Notes: generated by a model from the letters alone, not told the origin. Positions 44,073 to 53,421 are shown, numbered from the stretch's first letter. The stretch: 64,000 nt of DNA from Shewanella chilikensis (GCF_002836945.1 NZ_NIJM01000001.1:122134-186133), one strand, 5' to 3'. Made by a program: numbers and translations.

Positions 44073-44618
44073 TTATCGCAAAGGCCTGAAGCCTGCGTAA
44101 CTCAACTTGCCTTGCTGGTTTAACGGGTCACCAAGGGGTTTTAATTTGGCCTCAGTGCGGCTCTTACAGCCACAGCCGCCACCACAACCGCCTTTCGCTT
44201 CCGCTTCATGGCCATGCTCATCACCATGGCAACCACAGCCACCACCACAGCCTCCTTTGGCTTGATGTTTGAGTGACGGACGTCCAGCCGCAGCACTGGT
44301 CAGCCGCAACTGAATATCACTGGCCGCAACCAGCAAAGCAGCGATATCACTGCTCTCTTTGCCGGGCCGACAAACGCTGATGCCGCCATCGAGCAGCTTA
44401 CCCAACATTCGCTCACCGATTTGATCCACCAACACAATGCGGCCACCTTTGTCCTTGATAAGCTGCAGCATCGCCTTTTTGGCGGCGCAGTTGCCGCCTG
44501 CGGCTGCCGGATTATCCAGGGTAAAACAGTGGTTGTGCTTGTTATCATAAAAGGCCAGTTCTTTGGCCTTGGTAAAATGCCCGGCCAAGCGGCCCCGGCT
44601 CAAGGGTATCACTATCAT
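44073..44618 (-). CDS. NifB/NifX-type iron-molybdenum cofactor-binding-like protein with Cys-rich tail
   Basis: A 181-residue protein. Residues about 1-115 match the dinitrogenase iron-molybdenum cofactor-binding fold (MIVIPLSRGRLAGHFTKAKELAFYD; NPAAAGGNCAAKKAMLQLIKDKG; LLDGGISVCRPGKES). The C-terminal part carries two copies of GGCGGGCGC separated by an acidic His-containing linker (HGDEHGHEAEA), giving eight closely spaced cysteines likely to bind metal. No nitrogenase genes are present, so the role is in some other metal or Fe-S process. The start overlaps the stop of the DUF134 gene by four bases (ATGA), so the two form one operon. Confidence 0.85.
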   Translation of the reverse strand: MIVIPLSRGRLAGHFTKAKELAFYDNKHNHCFTLDNPAAAGGNCAAKKAMLQLIKDKGGRIVLVDQIGERMLGKLLDGGISVCRPGKESSDIAALLVAASDIQLRLTSAAAGRPSLKHQAKGGCGGGCGCHGDEHGHEAEAKGGCGGGCGCKSRTEAKLKPLGDPLNQQGKLSYAGFRPLR

Positions 44619-44905
44619 CTCTGTTCCTCAGTGTGGGGCAACTCCAGCATCTGTCCCTCTATCAGGGCCTTGGCCAGCTTATGGCGTGCCTGCTTAATCA
44701 AGTTGCCAAAAGTCTGCCTGGATATCCCCATCTGCTCGGCGGCCTCTTGTTGCGCCAGACCGCGAAAATCGGCCAACGCCAGGGCCTCAAACTCATCGGC
44801 AGCCAACGCGACCGCCTCCAGGGCTGAGGCCGGAATGCCGTTGGGTTTGTAGAAGCGGCAGGGCGTGCCATGCTGCAGGCGGCGGCATTTTCTGGGTCTG
44901 GGCAT
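44615..44905 (-). CDS. DUF134 helix-turn-helix regulator
   Basis: A 96-residue DNA-binding protein. It begins with MPRPRKCRRL, the DUF134 hallmark, followed by an EFEALALADFRGLAQQEAAEQMGISRQTFGNLIKQARHK segment that reads as a sigma-70-region-4-like helix-turn-helix. It is encoded just before the NifX-like gene, the usual DUF134 context. ATG 44905 is chosen because AAGGA is seven bases upstream; an earlier ATG at 44932 lies inside the palindromic operator. Autoregulation through that operator is likely. Confidence 0.85.
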   Translation of the reverse strand: MPRPRKCRRLQHGTPCRFYKPNGIPASALEAVALAADEFEALALADFRGLAQQEAAEQMGISRQTFGNLIKQARHKLAKALIEGQMLELPHTEEQR

Positions 44906-44922
44906 GGGAGTATCCTTATTTG

Positions 44923-44942
44923 TTATTGGCATATGCCAATAA
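44923..44942. promoter_or_regulatory. 20-bp perfect palindrome, DUF134 operator
   Basis: TTATTGGCATATGCCAATAA reads identically on both strands and ends 17 bases before the DUF134 start codon. It is the likely binding site of the DUF134 protein controlling itself and the NifX-like gene. No other copy was noticed in the window. Confidence 0.7.
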
Positions 44943-45008
44943 CTCTATTCTGACTTTGAACCTGTATGGGATCTGTGATCCAGGCAAGAATTTTGCGTTT
45001 TTAAAGAA

Positions 45009-45032
45009 AAAGGGATGCCGATGCATCCCTTT
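45009..45032 (-). terminator. Terminator of cydDC
   Basis: AAAGGGATGC (45009-45018), loop CGAT, GCATCCCTTT (45023-45032). On the minus strand it is followed by TTTCTTT. It lies 28 bases after the cydC stop. Confidence 0.85.
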
Positions 45033-45059
45033 GAATAAGCTAACTTGAACCTCTGCGGC

Positions 45060-46805
45060 TCAGTGTAACCTCTGATACAGGGCGCTGTAGGCTGGCGACT
45101 CCTGCAGCAGTTGCTCATGGCTACCACTGGCCACTAGCTTGCCTTCATCCAACAGGTGGATGGCATCCATCTGCGCCATACCGGTTAGGCGATGGCTTAT
45201 CATCACCAGCGTCTTGTCTTTGGCAAACTGCAACAGCAACTTGAGGATCTCCTGCTCGGTGCGCCGATCCAGCCCCTCTGTAGGTTCATCAAGCAGCAGC
45301 AGCGGCGCATCCCGCAGCAATGCACGAGCCACGCCGATCCGGCGCTGCTCGCCACCGGATAGCTGACGCCCGCCTTCACCTATCCAGGCGTTGAGCCCCT
45401 CACCCGCAAGCAGCCCCTCCAGCCCAACCTGGCACAGCACCTCGGCTAGCGTGTCATCAGTGACTTTTTCCGGCAAGGCCAGCTGCAGGTTATCTCTGAG
45501 ACTGGCGCTGAGCAATTGTACCCGCTGACTGACCACTGTCATGGAAGCCCGCAAGGTCTTTTCATCCAGAGAGGCCACAGGTACGCCGCCCAGCAGTATC
45601 TCCCCCTGCTGCGGCTGCCACTGACGGGTTATCAAGGCCAGCAGACTGGACTTACCCGAACCGGTTTTCCCAAGGAGCGCCACCTTGCTGCCCGCCGAGA
45701 CCTGCAGCGACAAGCCTTGCAGCACTGGCTGGGTATCTGTGTAACCGAAATGCACATCTTTGATGCTAAGGGCGCCGCTCTCGGGCGCACCTGCCGAGAC
45801 GGCAGGGAATTCAATGTCGGAGCGCTGCTCTGTCAGCTCGGACACCCGCTTGGCAGCCAGGAGCACAGAAGACAGATGTTGAAAGGCGCCGGCCAGCGGC
45901 ATCATCATCTCGATACAGGCCAGAGTGGCAAACAAGACCATGGCCAGCAAAGGCCCGGGAGGCACGGCCGGCCCAACACCTGCGGCAGCAAACCAGAGCA
46001 GCAACAACACCAACAAGCCGTGACAGAGGATCAACATGGCCTGGCTCAGGCCGGTGATCGCCGCCATCGCCTTCTGACTGGCAAACCAGCTCTGCTCGGC
46101 GCGGTCGAGTTCCGCGCGAAAGCTTTCAGCAGCGCCACCTTTGGCATCGGAAAACAGACTCAGCTCTGCCTGGCCGGATAACCATTCCAGCAGCCGAACC
46201 CGGTAGCTGCGCCGCGCTTCAATCAGCTCGCGCCCGGGCTGCCTGCCAAGCAGGTAGAACACACTCGGCAACAACAACCAACTGAGCAAGAGGCCAGTAC
46301 AAAGCAGGATGGCCAAGTTGAGATCAAACCAACCGATAAAGGTGGTCAATGCCAGCAACATCAGCAAGAAGGCCGTCAGCGGCGTCAACAACCTCAGATA
46401 CAGGTGATCCAGCGTGTCGATATCGGCCACCAAACGGTTGAGCAGATCGCCGCGGCGCATTCCGGAGAGATTGCGTTCACTCAAAGGCAGCAAAGAGCGC
46501 CAGGCCCACAACCTGAGATCGGTCAGGATCCTGAAAGTGGCCTCATGGGTAGCCAGCCTTTCCCCGTAGCGGCTTGCCGTGCGGGCAATGGAGAGGAAGC
46601 GCACCCCGCCCGCCGGAGTAAAGTAGTTGAAGGCTTCCGCCGTCACCAGAGCCAGACCGGCCACTGCGGTAGCAGATAAAAACCAGCCGGAGAGCGACAA
46701 CAGGCCAATACCGGCCATTAGGGTCGTTACTGTCAGCAGCAGGCCGACAAACATCATCAAAGACTGGCGGCGGAACAGACGGATAAAGGGCAGTAACAGC
46801 TTCAT
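45060..46805 (-). CDS. cydC: Heterodimeric ABC exporter subunit CydC
   Basis: CydC, 581 residues. With CydD it exports cysteine and glutathione or handles heme, and is needed for cytochrome bd assembly. A six-helix transmembrane domain (about 1-315) is followed by the ATPase domain: Walker A LLGKTGSGKSS (about 375), signature RQLSGGEQRR (about 480) and Walker B LLLLDEPTEGLD (about 500). The open frame extends upstream to 46988 inside cydD, but ATG 46805, one base after the cydD stop and with GGAGG upstream, is the true start. A terminator follows. Confidence 0.94.
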   Translation of the reverse strand: MKLLLPFIRLFRRQSLMMFVGLLLTVTTLMAGIGLLSLSGWFLSATAVAGLALVTAEAFNYFTPAGGVRFLSIARTASRYGERLATHEATFRILTDLRLWAWRSLLPLSERNLSGMRRGDLLNRLVADIDTLDHLYLRLLTPLTAFLLMLLALTTFIGWFDLNLAILLCTGLLLSWLLLPSVFYLLGRQPGRELIEARRSYRVRLLEWLSGQAELSLFSDAKGGAAESFRAELDRAEQSWFASQKAMAAITGLSQAMLILCHGLLVLLLLWFAAAGVGPAVPPGPLLAMVLFATLACIEMMMPLAGAFQHLSSVLLAAKRVSELTEQRSDIEFPAVSAGAPESGALSIKDVHFGYTDTQPVLQGLSLQVSAGSKVALLGKTGSGKSSLLALITRQWQPQQGEILLGGVPVASLDEKTLRASMTVVSQRVQLLSASLRDNLQLALPEKVTDDTLAEVLCQVGLEGLLAGEGLNAWIGEGGRQLSGGEQRRIGVARALLRDAPLLLLDEPTEGLDRRTEQEILKLLLQFAKDKTLVMISHRLTGMAQMDAIHLLDEGKLVASGSHEQLLQESPAYSALYQRLH

Positions 46806-46806
46806 C

Positions 46807-48681
46807 TCAACGCTCCTCCCCTGACTCTGGTTTTGACTCTGGTTTTGACTCAGACGCGGGTTTTGAGTCTGACCCGGCTTCCGCCTCAGCGGTCGCGGCA
46901 ATCGGCGGCGTATCATCGAGGGAGACCGCCAGCGGCAGCTCATCCAGCATCTGCGCCAGCAAGCCCGGCTGCGCTTTGAGTTCGGCAAAGGTGCCCTGCT
47001 GCACCAGTTTTCCCTGATCCAGCACCAGGACTCTGTCCATCCGATCCAGTTGATCCAATCTATGAGTCACCATCAGGCAGCTCTTACCGGCCATCGCCTG
47101 CCACAGCGCACTCAGCACCAGTTGTTCACTCTGGCTGTCGAGGCTGGCGCTGGGCTCATCGAGCACAAACAGCTGCGCCTGACGCCCAAGGGCGCGAGCC
47201 AAAGCCAGCCGCTGCGCTTGCCCCACAGACAGGCCACCGCTGTATTCATCCAATTGATGCGCCAGCCCATCCGGCAAGGCGCGAACATAGTCGGCCACCT
47301 TGGCCTGTTGCAGATAATCCCACAATTGCGCCTCGGTCAATTCGGGCTGGCCGAGGCGCAGATTATCGGCGATGGTGCCGTGGAACAGCTGCGGATTCTG
47401 GCCAAGCCAGGCGATACGGCTGCGCCAGGCGGCAGGATCCAGTTCGGCCAGTTCAATACCATTGAGCTTTAAGCTGCCCTCATAGGGCAGAAACCCCAGC
47501 AGAGCGTTGAGCAGGCTGGTTTTACCGGCGCCACTCGGGCCCACCAAGGCCAGCTTCTCGCCCGCCGCTAAGCTAAAACTCAGCGGCCCCAGTAAAGGCA
47601 CCCCGTCTATGCTCAACACCTTGAGATCCCTGGCCTGCAGTTCAATGCTCTCACCGGAGAGGGGCTGTTCGCCACGCTTGAGTGGCTCAGGCAATTCCAG
47701 CAGTGCCATCAAGGATTCGGCGGCGCCCACCGCCTGGGCCTTGGCATGGTAGTGAGTGCCCATGTCGCGCAGCGGCTGATAAAACTCTGGTGCCAAAATC
47801 AGCACAAACATCCCGGTAAACAGGCTGATACCCATGCCGTAATGGCCAAAGTCCAGGTGCCCCAGATAACTGAAGCCGAAATACACCGCCAAAATGGCGA
47901 TGGATACCGCGGCGAAAAACTCCAGTACGGCGGAGCTGAGAAACGCCATTCTGAGCACAGCCATGGTACGCTCACGAAAATCTTCCGAGGCCTTGCCTAT
48001 GGCGCGCTGCTCCGCTTCGGCGCGATAGAAAAGCTTGAGCGTTGGCAAAGCCTTGAGGCGATCCATAAAGTGGCCGCTCAATTGCTGCAGCGCGCCAAAA
48101 TGCTTGCGGTTGGCATCGGCGGCGCCCATGCCGACCAAGACCATAAACAGTGGAATGAGGGGAGCAGTGCCGAGCAAAATCAGGCCACCGGCCCAGTTGA
48201 TGGGGAACACACATACCAAGATGATCAGCGGAATAAAGGCCGCCAGGCTCATCTGCGGCAGGTAACGGCCGTAGAAATCCTGCAAATCTTCTATCTGTTC
48301 CAGCACTATACTGGCCCAACTGCCGACAGGCTTGCCATTGACAAAGGCCGGCCCCAGACGCTCAAGCTTATTGAGCACAGCGGCGCGCATCTGCTCTCTA
48401 AGGCGTCTGCCGGCCTCGAAGCTGACTCGCTCTCTGAGCCAAGCGATAACGGCTCGCAGCAGCACCAAGGTGGCAAAGGCCAACATATGCGGAATAAATG
48501 CCTGTCTCTCTAGCTCGTCGATAATCAGCCCCTGCAACACAGTGGCCAGCACCCAGGCCTGACCCACCAGCGCCAAGCCGTTGAGTACGCCCAACAACAC
48601 AGAGAGTTTAAGGAAGGGGCCACAGGCAGATTGTTGCGCTTTGAGCCAGCGACCGAGTTGTTTCTCTAAGGATTTGTCCAT
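46807..48681 (-). CDS. cydD: Heterodimeric ABC exporter subunit CydD
   Basis: CydD, 624 residues, partner of CydC. The membrane domain spans about 25-320, with the VNGKPVGSWASIVLEQIEDLQDFYGRYLPQM segment typical of CydD. The ATPase domain shows Walker A LVGPSGAGKTS (about 382), signature GLSVGQAQRLALARAL (about 485) and Walker B LFVLDEPSASLD (about 507). The C-terminus is about 40 residues longer than usual and ends in a Ser/Lys/Pro/Glu repeat (DSKPASESKPESKPES), a disordered low-complexity tail. ATG 48681 is the first gene of a two-gene operon. Confidence 0.94.
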   Translation of the reverse strand: MDKSLEKQLGRWLKAQQSACGPFLKLSVLLGVLNGLALVGQAWVLATVLQGLIIDELERQAFIPHMLAFATLVLLRAVIAWLRERVSFEAGRRLREQMRAAVLNKLERLGPAFVNGKPVGSWASIVLEQIEDLQDFYGRYLPQMSLAAFIPLIILVCVFPINWAGGLILLGTAPLIPLFMVLVGMGAADANRKHFGALQQLSGHFMDRLKALPTLKLFYRAEAEQRAIGKASEDFRERTMAVLRMAFLSSAVLEFFAAVSIAILAVYFGFSYLGHLDFGHYGMGISLFTGMFVLILAPEFYQPLRDMGTHYHAKAQAVGAAESLMALLELPEPLKRGEQPLSGESIELQARDLKVLSIDGVPLLGPLSFSLAAGEKLALVGPSGAGKTSLLNALLGFLPYEGSLKLNGIELAELDPAAWRSRIAWLGQNPQLFHGTIADNLRLGQPELTEAQLWDYLQQAKVADYVRALPDGLAHQLDEYSGGLSVGQAQRLALARALGRQAQLFVLDEPSASLDSQSEQLVLSALWQAMAGKSCLMVTHRLDQLDRMDRVLVLDQGKLVQQGTFAELKAQPGLLAQMLDELPLAVSLDDTPPIAATAEAEAGSDSKPASESKPESKPESGEER

Positions 48682-49037
48682 GGGATCCTACTGCAAAATC
48701 AGCTAATGACGCTGTTGCTGCCAAAGCAGCAAGGTAATAGCTTGACCTAAGGCGAATCGTTCGGTAGGCAAGCAGTATCGCAGGCATCGTCAAGGGAATA
48801 AACCCGTTGCCAAGGAACTGTTACCGGACTCACAAAATTTGCGCCAGATCAAAAAAACGCACCATAAGCCAAGCAGCTTAACCCCAGGTTAACGACATCC
48901 CCGCTATCTACTTAACGCTAGTTCTACTTAACGCTAGAGGGTCGCTTCGATGGCACAGCTACCGCCGTGAGCACACAGTGCATACTCACGGGGTAATACC
49001 AGCTCAATCGAGACGACCGACCAGAGATGGAGTGCCC
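48682..49037. promoter_or_regulatory. cydDC upstream region with tandem repeats
   Basis: 356 bases without a gene. It contains two perfect 14-bp direct repeats CTACTTAACGCTAG at 48908-48921 and 48924-48937 (16-bp period), and a palindrome TTAACC-CCA-GGTTAA at 48878-48892. TTGCGCCAGATCAA at 48839-48852 is FNR/EtrA-like (8 of 10 to TTGAT-N4-ATCAA). The combination suggests a control region, most simply for cydDC; the repeats may instead belong to the end of the neighbouring gene's transcript. Confidence 0.45.
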
Positions 49038-50084
49038 TCAGCGGCTGTGACCAAAACGCACCAGCACATGCCACAGCAACTTGAGCTGCTGCTTGAGCTC
49101 GGCTTCATTGCCAAGCATGCGCCACTGCTGCGGATCTTTATGCAGTGCCAGCGCCGCCTCCCCTATCAGACGGGCATCGAGCAGGCCATCCGGTGCCACC
49201 AAGGCGGCGAGCTTGGGCATGGCGGCACCGCGAAAATCTGGCGGCACCTCATCAACCGGCATTTGATAGCCCTGATGCCAACACAGCTGCAGTCGGTACT
49301 TGTCACACAAGCGCTGCATCAGGATCTCCATCTCAGTGCCTTTGAATGCCGGATCGGCCACCAAGTGAGTCAGGTCTTCACCTATCACCAGCTCACCATG
49401 GCATTGAGCCTCAATATAATGATCCAGGTCACCGCTCATGGGGCGCTCAAACCTGGCTGCCACCCCCAAAGGTAAGGCATCAACTAGATAATCAACCAAG
49501 GCCGCCGGGCGCAACTGACTTACACCCAATGCCGAGCTTCGCTCAAAGCACTCGTTGAACAGCGCAGCAAAAATATCTTCAAAGCAGGCCGCAGTGCCTT
49601 TTTCCCTGGGCTCACGGCAGGAGTCCAGATAGCTGAACGTGCAGCGGTGCAACAACGCAGGTGATGACAACAGATAACAGCTGCCGAAACGGGCCGAAGG
49701 GCCATTTTGATGCATGCCCAGATCCAGGGCGCCGTATTTGGGGCGCCCTCTGGCACCACGATAACAGTCGCCGAACAGCTGGTTTTCCCAATGATCTCGC
49801 GGACCACCAACCTGAGGCGAAAGTTTGCCGTTGGATACCCGGGTTTCAAACTGGGTCTTGTAAATACCATCGGCCAGCATACCGGCCAACACGGGCCAGC
49901 CGCGGGAATCGATTCTGTCCGGGTGAAAATGAAAGGCGATACGGCCATGTTGAGCCAGCATATTCAGCCCAAGAGTGAGCCGTGCCGTGTCGATGGCGGA
50001 CATCGACTGCACATTCTTGATCACGCTCAGGGCATACTCCCTGCGGTGCAGCGCCTGTGCCTGTATATGCTCTATTGCCCTCAT
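49038..50084 (-). CDS. DUF3626-like protein of unknown function
   Basis: A 348-residue cytoplasmic protein. It resembles DUF3626: an N-terminal helical part, then IAFHFHPDRID (about residues 50-60), RGRPKYGALDLG (about 113-124), SARFGSCYLLSSPALLHRCTFSYLDSCREP (about 130-160) and GTAACFEDIFAALF. The spaced HFHPDR, YGAL and FGSCY motifs look like an enzyme active site, but no reaction is known to me. ATG 50084, with GAGGTG just upstream, is preferred over TTG 50129. It is divergent from rhlE and appears monocistronic. I am fairly sure that it is a real gene, less sure of the family name. Confidence 0.65.
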   Translation of the reverse strand: MRAIEHIQAQALHRREYALSVIKNVQSMSAIDTARLTLGLNMLAQHGRIAFHFHPDRIDSRGWPVLAGMLADGIYKTQFETRVSNGKLSPQVGGPRDHWENQLFGDCYRGARGRPKYGALDLGMHQNGPSARFGSCYLLSSPALLHRCTFSYLDSCREPREKGTAACFEDIFAALFNECFERSSALGVSQLRPAALVDYLVDALPLGVAARFERPMSGDLDHYIEAQCHGELVIGEDLTHLVADPAFKGTEMEILMQRLCDKYRLQLCWHQGYQMPVDEVPPDFRGAAMPKLAALVAPDGLLDARLIGEAALALHKDPQQWRMLGNEAELKQQLKLLWHVLVRFGHSR

Positions 50085-50307
50085 ACACCTCACCGAGTCG
50101 AGGCCTGAATTTGGCTCTTGCTTTTCCAAGATAGGTTAAGCGGCTGCTTTGCAACAGTAAAAATTAAGACAAGTATAAAATAAAAGGGTTCAAGTTGGCT
50201 GCAATTAGCACTTTGGCCGCAAATGCTGTAAGCTTGCCGCCTTCGCCGCAACGCTGTGCACTGCGGCTCCCATATCTCAGCTCCGCGCTGTCAATTGAGA
50301 AGATTGC

Positions 50308-51807
50308 ATGAGTTTTGCCTCCCTGGGCCTGTCGGCCCCGATTTTGAACGCTGTCGCCGAACAAGGTTACTCCACTCCATCCCCCATTCAAGCCCAGGCC
50401 ATTCCCGCAGTATTGCAGGGCCGGGATGTGATGGCTGCCGCCCAGACAGGGACAGGCAAAACCGCCGGCTTCACCTTGCCTTTGCTGGAGCGTCTCAATG
50501 GTGGCATTCGTCCGCGGGGCAACCATATCCGCGCTTTGGTGTTGACCCCCACCCGTGAGCTGGCCGCTCAGGTGGCCGAAAGCGTCAGTCTCTATGGCAA
50601 GCATCTGGATCTGCGTAGCTCAGTGGTCTTTGGCGGTGTTTCCATTAACCCGCAGATGCAGACCTTGAGAAAAGGGGTCGATATCCTGGTGGCCACACCG
50701 GGGCGCCTGTTGGATCTGTACCAACAAAATGCCATCAAATTCGGCCAGCTGGAAGTGCTGGTGCTGGACGAGGCCGACCGCATGCTGGATATGGGCTTTA
50801 TTCACGACATCAAAAAAATTCTGGCTTTGCTGCCGGCCAAGCGGCAAAACCTGATGTTCAGTGCCACCTTCTCTGACGACATTCGCCGCCTGGCAAAGGG
50901 CTTGGTGCACGATCCCGCCGAGATCTCAGTGGCTCCGGCCAACAGCACCGCCGAGCGGGTGAGCCAGAAGTTGCACCCGGTAGACAAGTCAAAGAAATCG
51001 GCGCTGCTGACCTCGCTTATCAAAGAGTACAAGTGGCAACAGGTACTGGTGTTTACCCGCACCAAACACGGTGCCAACCGTCTGGCCAAGCACCTGGATG
51101 GCAAAGGGATTGGCGCCGCCGCCATCCACGGCAACAAGAGCCAGGGTGCCAGAACCAAGGCACTGGCCGATTTCAAGAGTGGCAAGGTCAAGGTGTTGGT
51201 TGCCACAGATATTGCCGCCCGCGGCCTGGATATAGATCAATTGCCACAAGTGGTTAACTTCGATCTGCCCAATGTGGCCGAAGACTATGTACACCGCATC
51301 GGCCGTACCGGCCGCGCCGGTGCCAGTGGTCAGGCAGTGTCTCTGGTAAGTGCGGAAGAATTCAAGCAACTCAAAGACATAGAGCAGCTGATCGGCAAGA
51401 CTATCGAGCGTGAAATCGTCAATGGCTTCGAACCTCAGGAAGCCTTGCCGGAATCGCGACTCAACCCGAACAAGATAGGCCCGAAAAAGCCCAAGAAGCC
51501 GAAAAAGCCCAAAGAGGGACATCAGGATGGCCAGCGCAGCGGCAACCTGGACAAAGGTAATGGCAACAAGCCGGCCAATGCTGAAAACCGCCATCGTCGT
51601 CCGGCCCAGGGCGCCAAGACCGAGGGTTCAAGTGCCAGACGCAGGCCCACAAACGCCAAGCCTCAGGGCGGTCGCTCCCAGGAGAGTAAGCCGCAAGGCG
51701 CCGGCAAGGGTAATAGCGGCTCAGGCCAGCCGCGCAATAACCAGGGCAGAACATCACAGCAACGCGACTCACAAGCGCGCGGCTCCCGGCAAAGAAATGA
51801 GCGCTAA
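50308..51807 (+). CDS. rhlE: ATP-dependent RNA helicase RhlE
   Basis: DEAD-box helicase of 499 residues. Q motif ([14 protein letters not shown]), Walker [13 protein letters not shown] (about residue 48), [19 protein letters not shown] (about 155), SAT, and second-domain motifs [11 protein letters not shown] and [10 protein letters not shown] are all present. The C-terminal tail (about 385-499) is long, basic and low-complexity ([14 protein letters not shown], then Arg/Gln/Gly/Asn/Ser rich), as in RhlE, and would bind RNA non-specifically. RhlE acts in ribosome assembly and RNA turnover in the cold. A terminator separates it from dbpA. Confidence 0.92.
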   Translation: MSFASLGLSAPILNAVAEQGYSTPSPIQAQAIPAVLQGRDVMAAAQTGTGKTAGFTLPLLERLNGGIRPRGNHIRALVLTPTRELAAQVAESVSLYGKHLDLRSSVVFGGVSINPQMQTLRKGVDILVATPGRLLDLYQQNAIKFGQLEVLVLDEADRMLDMGFIHDIKKILALLPAKRQNLMFSATFSDDIRRLAKGLVHDPAEISVAPANSTAERVSQKLHPVDKSKKSALLTSLIKEYKWQQVLVFTRTKHGANRLAKHLDGKGIGAAAIHGNKSQGARTKALADFKSGKVKVLVATDIAARGLDIDQLPQVVNFDLPNVAEDYVHRIGRTGRAGASGQAVSLVSAEEFKQLKDIEQLIGKTIEREIVNGFEPQEALPESRLNPNKIGPKKPKKPKKPKEGHQDGQRSGNLDKGNGNKPANAENRHRRPAQGAKTEGSSARRRPTNAKPQGGRSQESKPQGAGKGNSGSGQPRNNQGRTSQQRDSQARGSRQRNER

Positions 51808-51828
51808 GCTCAATCAAGCCTGAGATTG

Positions 51829-51853
51829 AAAGCCCACTTGAGTGGGCTTTTTC
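51829..51853 (+). terminator. Terminator of rhlE
   Basis: AAAGCCCAC (51829-51837), loop TTGA, GTGGGCTTT (51842-51850), followed by TTT. Confidence 0.88.
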
Positions 51854-51959
51854 AATGCCGCAATCAATGCTGCAAGATTAGTCTGCCTAAAAACCATCCC
51901 CGCCTGTTACAATACCCCTTTACCATTTTTGCTCCATTTGCGAGCCCATAGGACACAGC

Positions 51960-53345
51960 TTGAGTGATTTACCTTTTTCCAGCCTGCCGTTGAAACCCGC
52001 CCTGCTGGCCACCCTGAACGATCTTGGTTTCACCGCCATGACCCAGGTTCAAGCCGCCAGCCTGCCGGCCATTATTGAAGGCCGCGACGTGTTGGCTCAG
52101 GCGAAAACCGGCTCAGGCAAAACGGCGGCCTTCGGTCTTGGGCTGTTGAATCGACTCAATGTGAAACGTTTTCGGGTTCAGTCCCTGGTGCTCTGCCCTA
52201 CCCGGGAGCTGGCCGATCAGGTGGCCAAGGAGCTGCGCCGTTTTGCCCGCGGCATTCACAACATCAAGATCCTGACCCTGTGCGGCGGCGTGCCTGTGGG
52301 GCCACAGATAGGCTCGCTGGAACATGGCGCGCACATTATAGTTGGCACCCCGGGGCGGGTACTGGACCACCTGCAGAAGGGGCGTCTGGATCTGGGCGAA
52401 TTGCAGCAACTTGTGTTGGATGAAGCCGACCGTATGCTGGAGATGGGCTTTGCCGATGCACTGGAGCAGATAAGCGCCTATATGCCGGACAAGCGCCAGA
52501 GTTTGCTGTTCAGCGCCACCTTCCCGGAGCCGATTGCCGAACTGGCCCGCGCCATGATGGATAAGCCGCTCAGCATCAAGTTGGAGCAGCAACATGATCA
52601 ACTCAGCATAGCGCAGCAGTTTATCGAAGTGACGGACACCGCCTCTAGGCTGCAAGCGGTGGAAGCATTGCTACTGGCCCACAGGCCGGAGAGTGCAGTT
52701 ATATTTTGCAATACCAAAAGAGAAACCCAGGAGCTGGCCGACAGCCTGGAGCAGCAGGGCTTCAGCGTGCGGGCACTCCATGGCGATCTGGATCAGCGCG
52801 AGCGCGATCAAGCTCTGGTGCAGTTTGCCCTCAAGAGCGTGGTGGTGTTGGTGGCCACAGATGTTGCCGCTAGAGGGCTGGATATCGAAGCCCTGGATCT
52901 GGTGATCAACTATCAACTGGCGTTCGATCCCGAAGTGCATGTGCACAGGGTCGGTCGTACCGGCCGCGCCGGTGCCTCGGGCCAGGCCGTCAGCCTGGTA
53001 GGCCCCAAGGATGGCATGCGAATGGCGCTGCTGGAGGATATCTTCGGCCCGCAAACCATGAGCGAACTGCCAAAGCCCGGCAATTATTCCTCAGCGCCGA
53101 TAAGAGCGGCCATGCGCTGCATCCGCATTGAAGGCGGCAAGAAGCATAAGCTGCGCCCGGGGGATATTCTCGGTGCTATCACAGCCGACAACCGCCTGAC
53201 CGGCGCCGATGTGGGCAAGATACAAATTCAGGATATCTGGTCTTATGTGGCGGTGCGCAGCGAGTGCGCCAATACCGCCGTCAAATTACTGAGTGAACGC
53301 AAGCTCAAAGGCAAGTCGTTCCGCGCCTGGGCGATGAAACCTTAA
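51960..53345 (+). CDS. dbpA: ATP-dependent RNA helicase DbpA
   Basis: DEAD-box helicase of 461 residues, specific for 23S rRNA helix 92 and active in late 50S assembly. Motifs: AKTGSGKTAAFGLGL (about 50), PTRELA, DEADRMLEMGFADAL (about 155), SATFPE, ATDVAARGLDIEALD and HRVGRTGRAG. The C-terminal RNA-recognition domain (about 385-461; AMRCIRIEGGKKHKLRPGDILGAI and VGKIQIQDIWSYVAV) identifies DbpA. The start is TTG 51960 (MSDLPFSSLPLKP), with AGGA six bases upstream. It lies in tandem with rhlE, but as a separate transcription unit. Confidence 0.95.
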   Translation: MSDLPFSSLPLKPALLATLNDLGFTAMTQVQAASLPAIIEGRDVLAQAKTGSGKTAAFGLGLLNRLNVKRFRVQSLVLCPTRELADQVAKELRRFARGIHNIKILTLCGGVPVGPQIGSLEHGAHIIVGTPGRVLDHLQKGRLDLGELQQLVLDEADRMLEMGFADALEQISAYMPDKRQSLLFSATFPEPIAELARAMMDKPLSIKLEQQHDQLSIAQQFIEVTDTASRLQAVEALLLAHRPESAVIFCNTKRETQELADSLEQQGFSVRALHGDLDQRERDQALVQFALKSVVVLVATDVAARGLDIEALDLVINYQLAFDPEVHVHRVGRTGRAGASGQAVSLVGPKDGMRMALLEDIFGPQTMSELPKPGNYSSAPIRAAMRCIRIEGGKKHKLRPGDILGAITADNRLTGADVGKIQIQDIWSYVAVRSECANTAVKLLSERKLKGKSFRAWAMKP

Positions 53346-53359
53346 ACCGAAACCATCAA

Positions 53360-53421
53360 CACCGCCAGCGGCGGTGGTTTAAGGATGATAAAAATGCCTG
53401 CATCACTTTGCAGGCATTTTT
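53360..53421 (+). terminator. Tandem hairpins after dbpA
   Basis: CACCGCC-AGC-GGCGGTG (53360-53376) is followed by the stronger AAAAATGCCTGCA (53390-53402) / TGCAGGCATTTTT (53409-53421). The second is a good bidirectional terminator between dbpA and the convergent pqi operon. Confidence 0.88.

Noticed and set aside
46806..46988. N-terminal extension of cydC with an SQNQSQNQ repeat
   Set aside because: It is the alternate-frame reading of the repetitive end of cydD; the correct start is at 46805.
47746..48513. Open frame antisense to cydD (255 codons)
   Set aside because: Same reasoning; cydD is unmistakable on the other strand and this frame has no family features.
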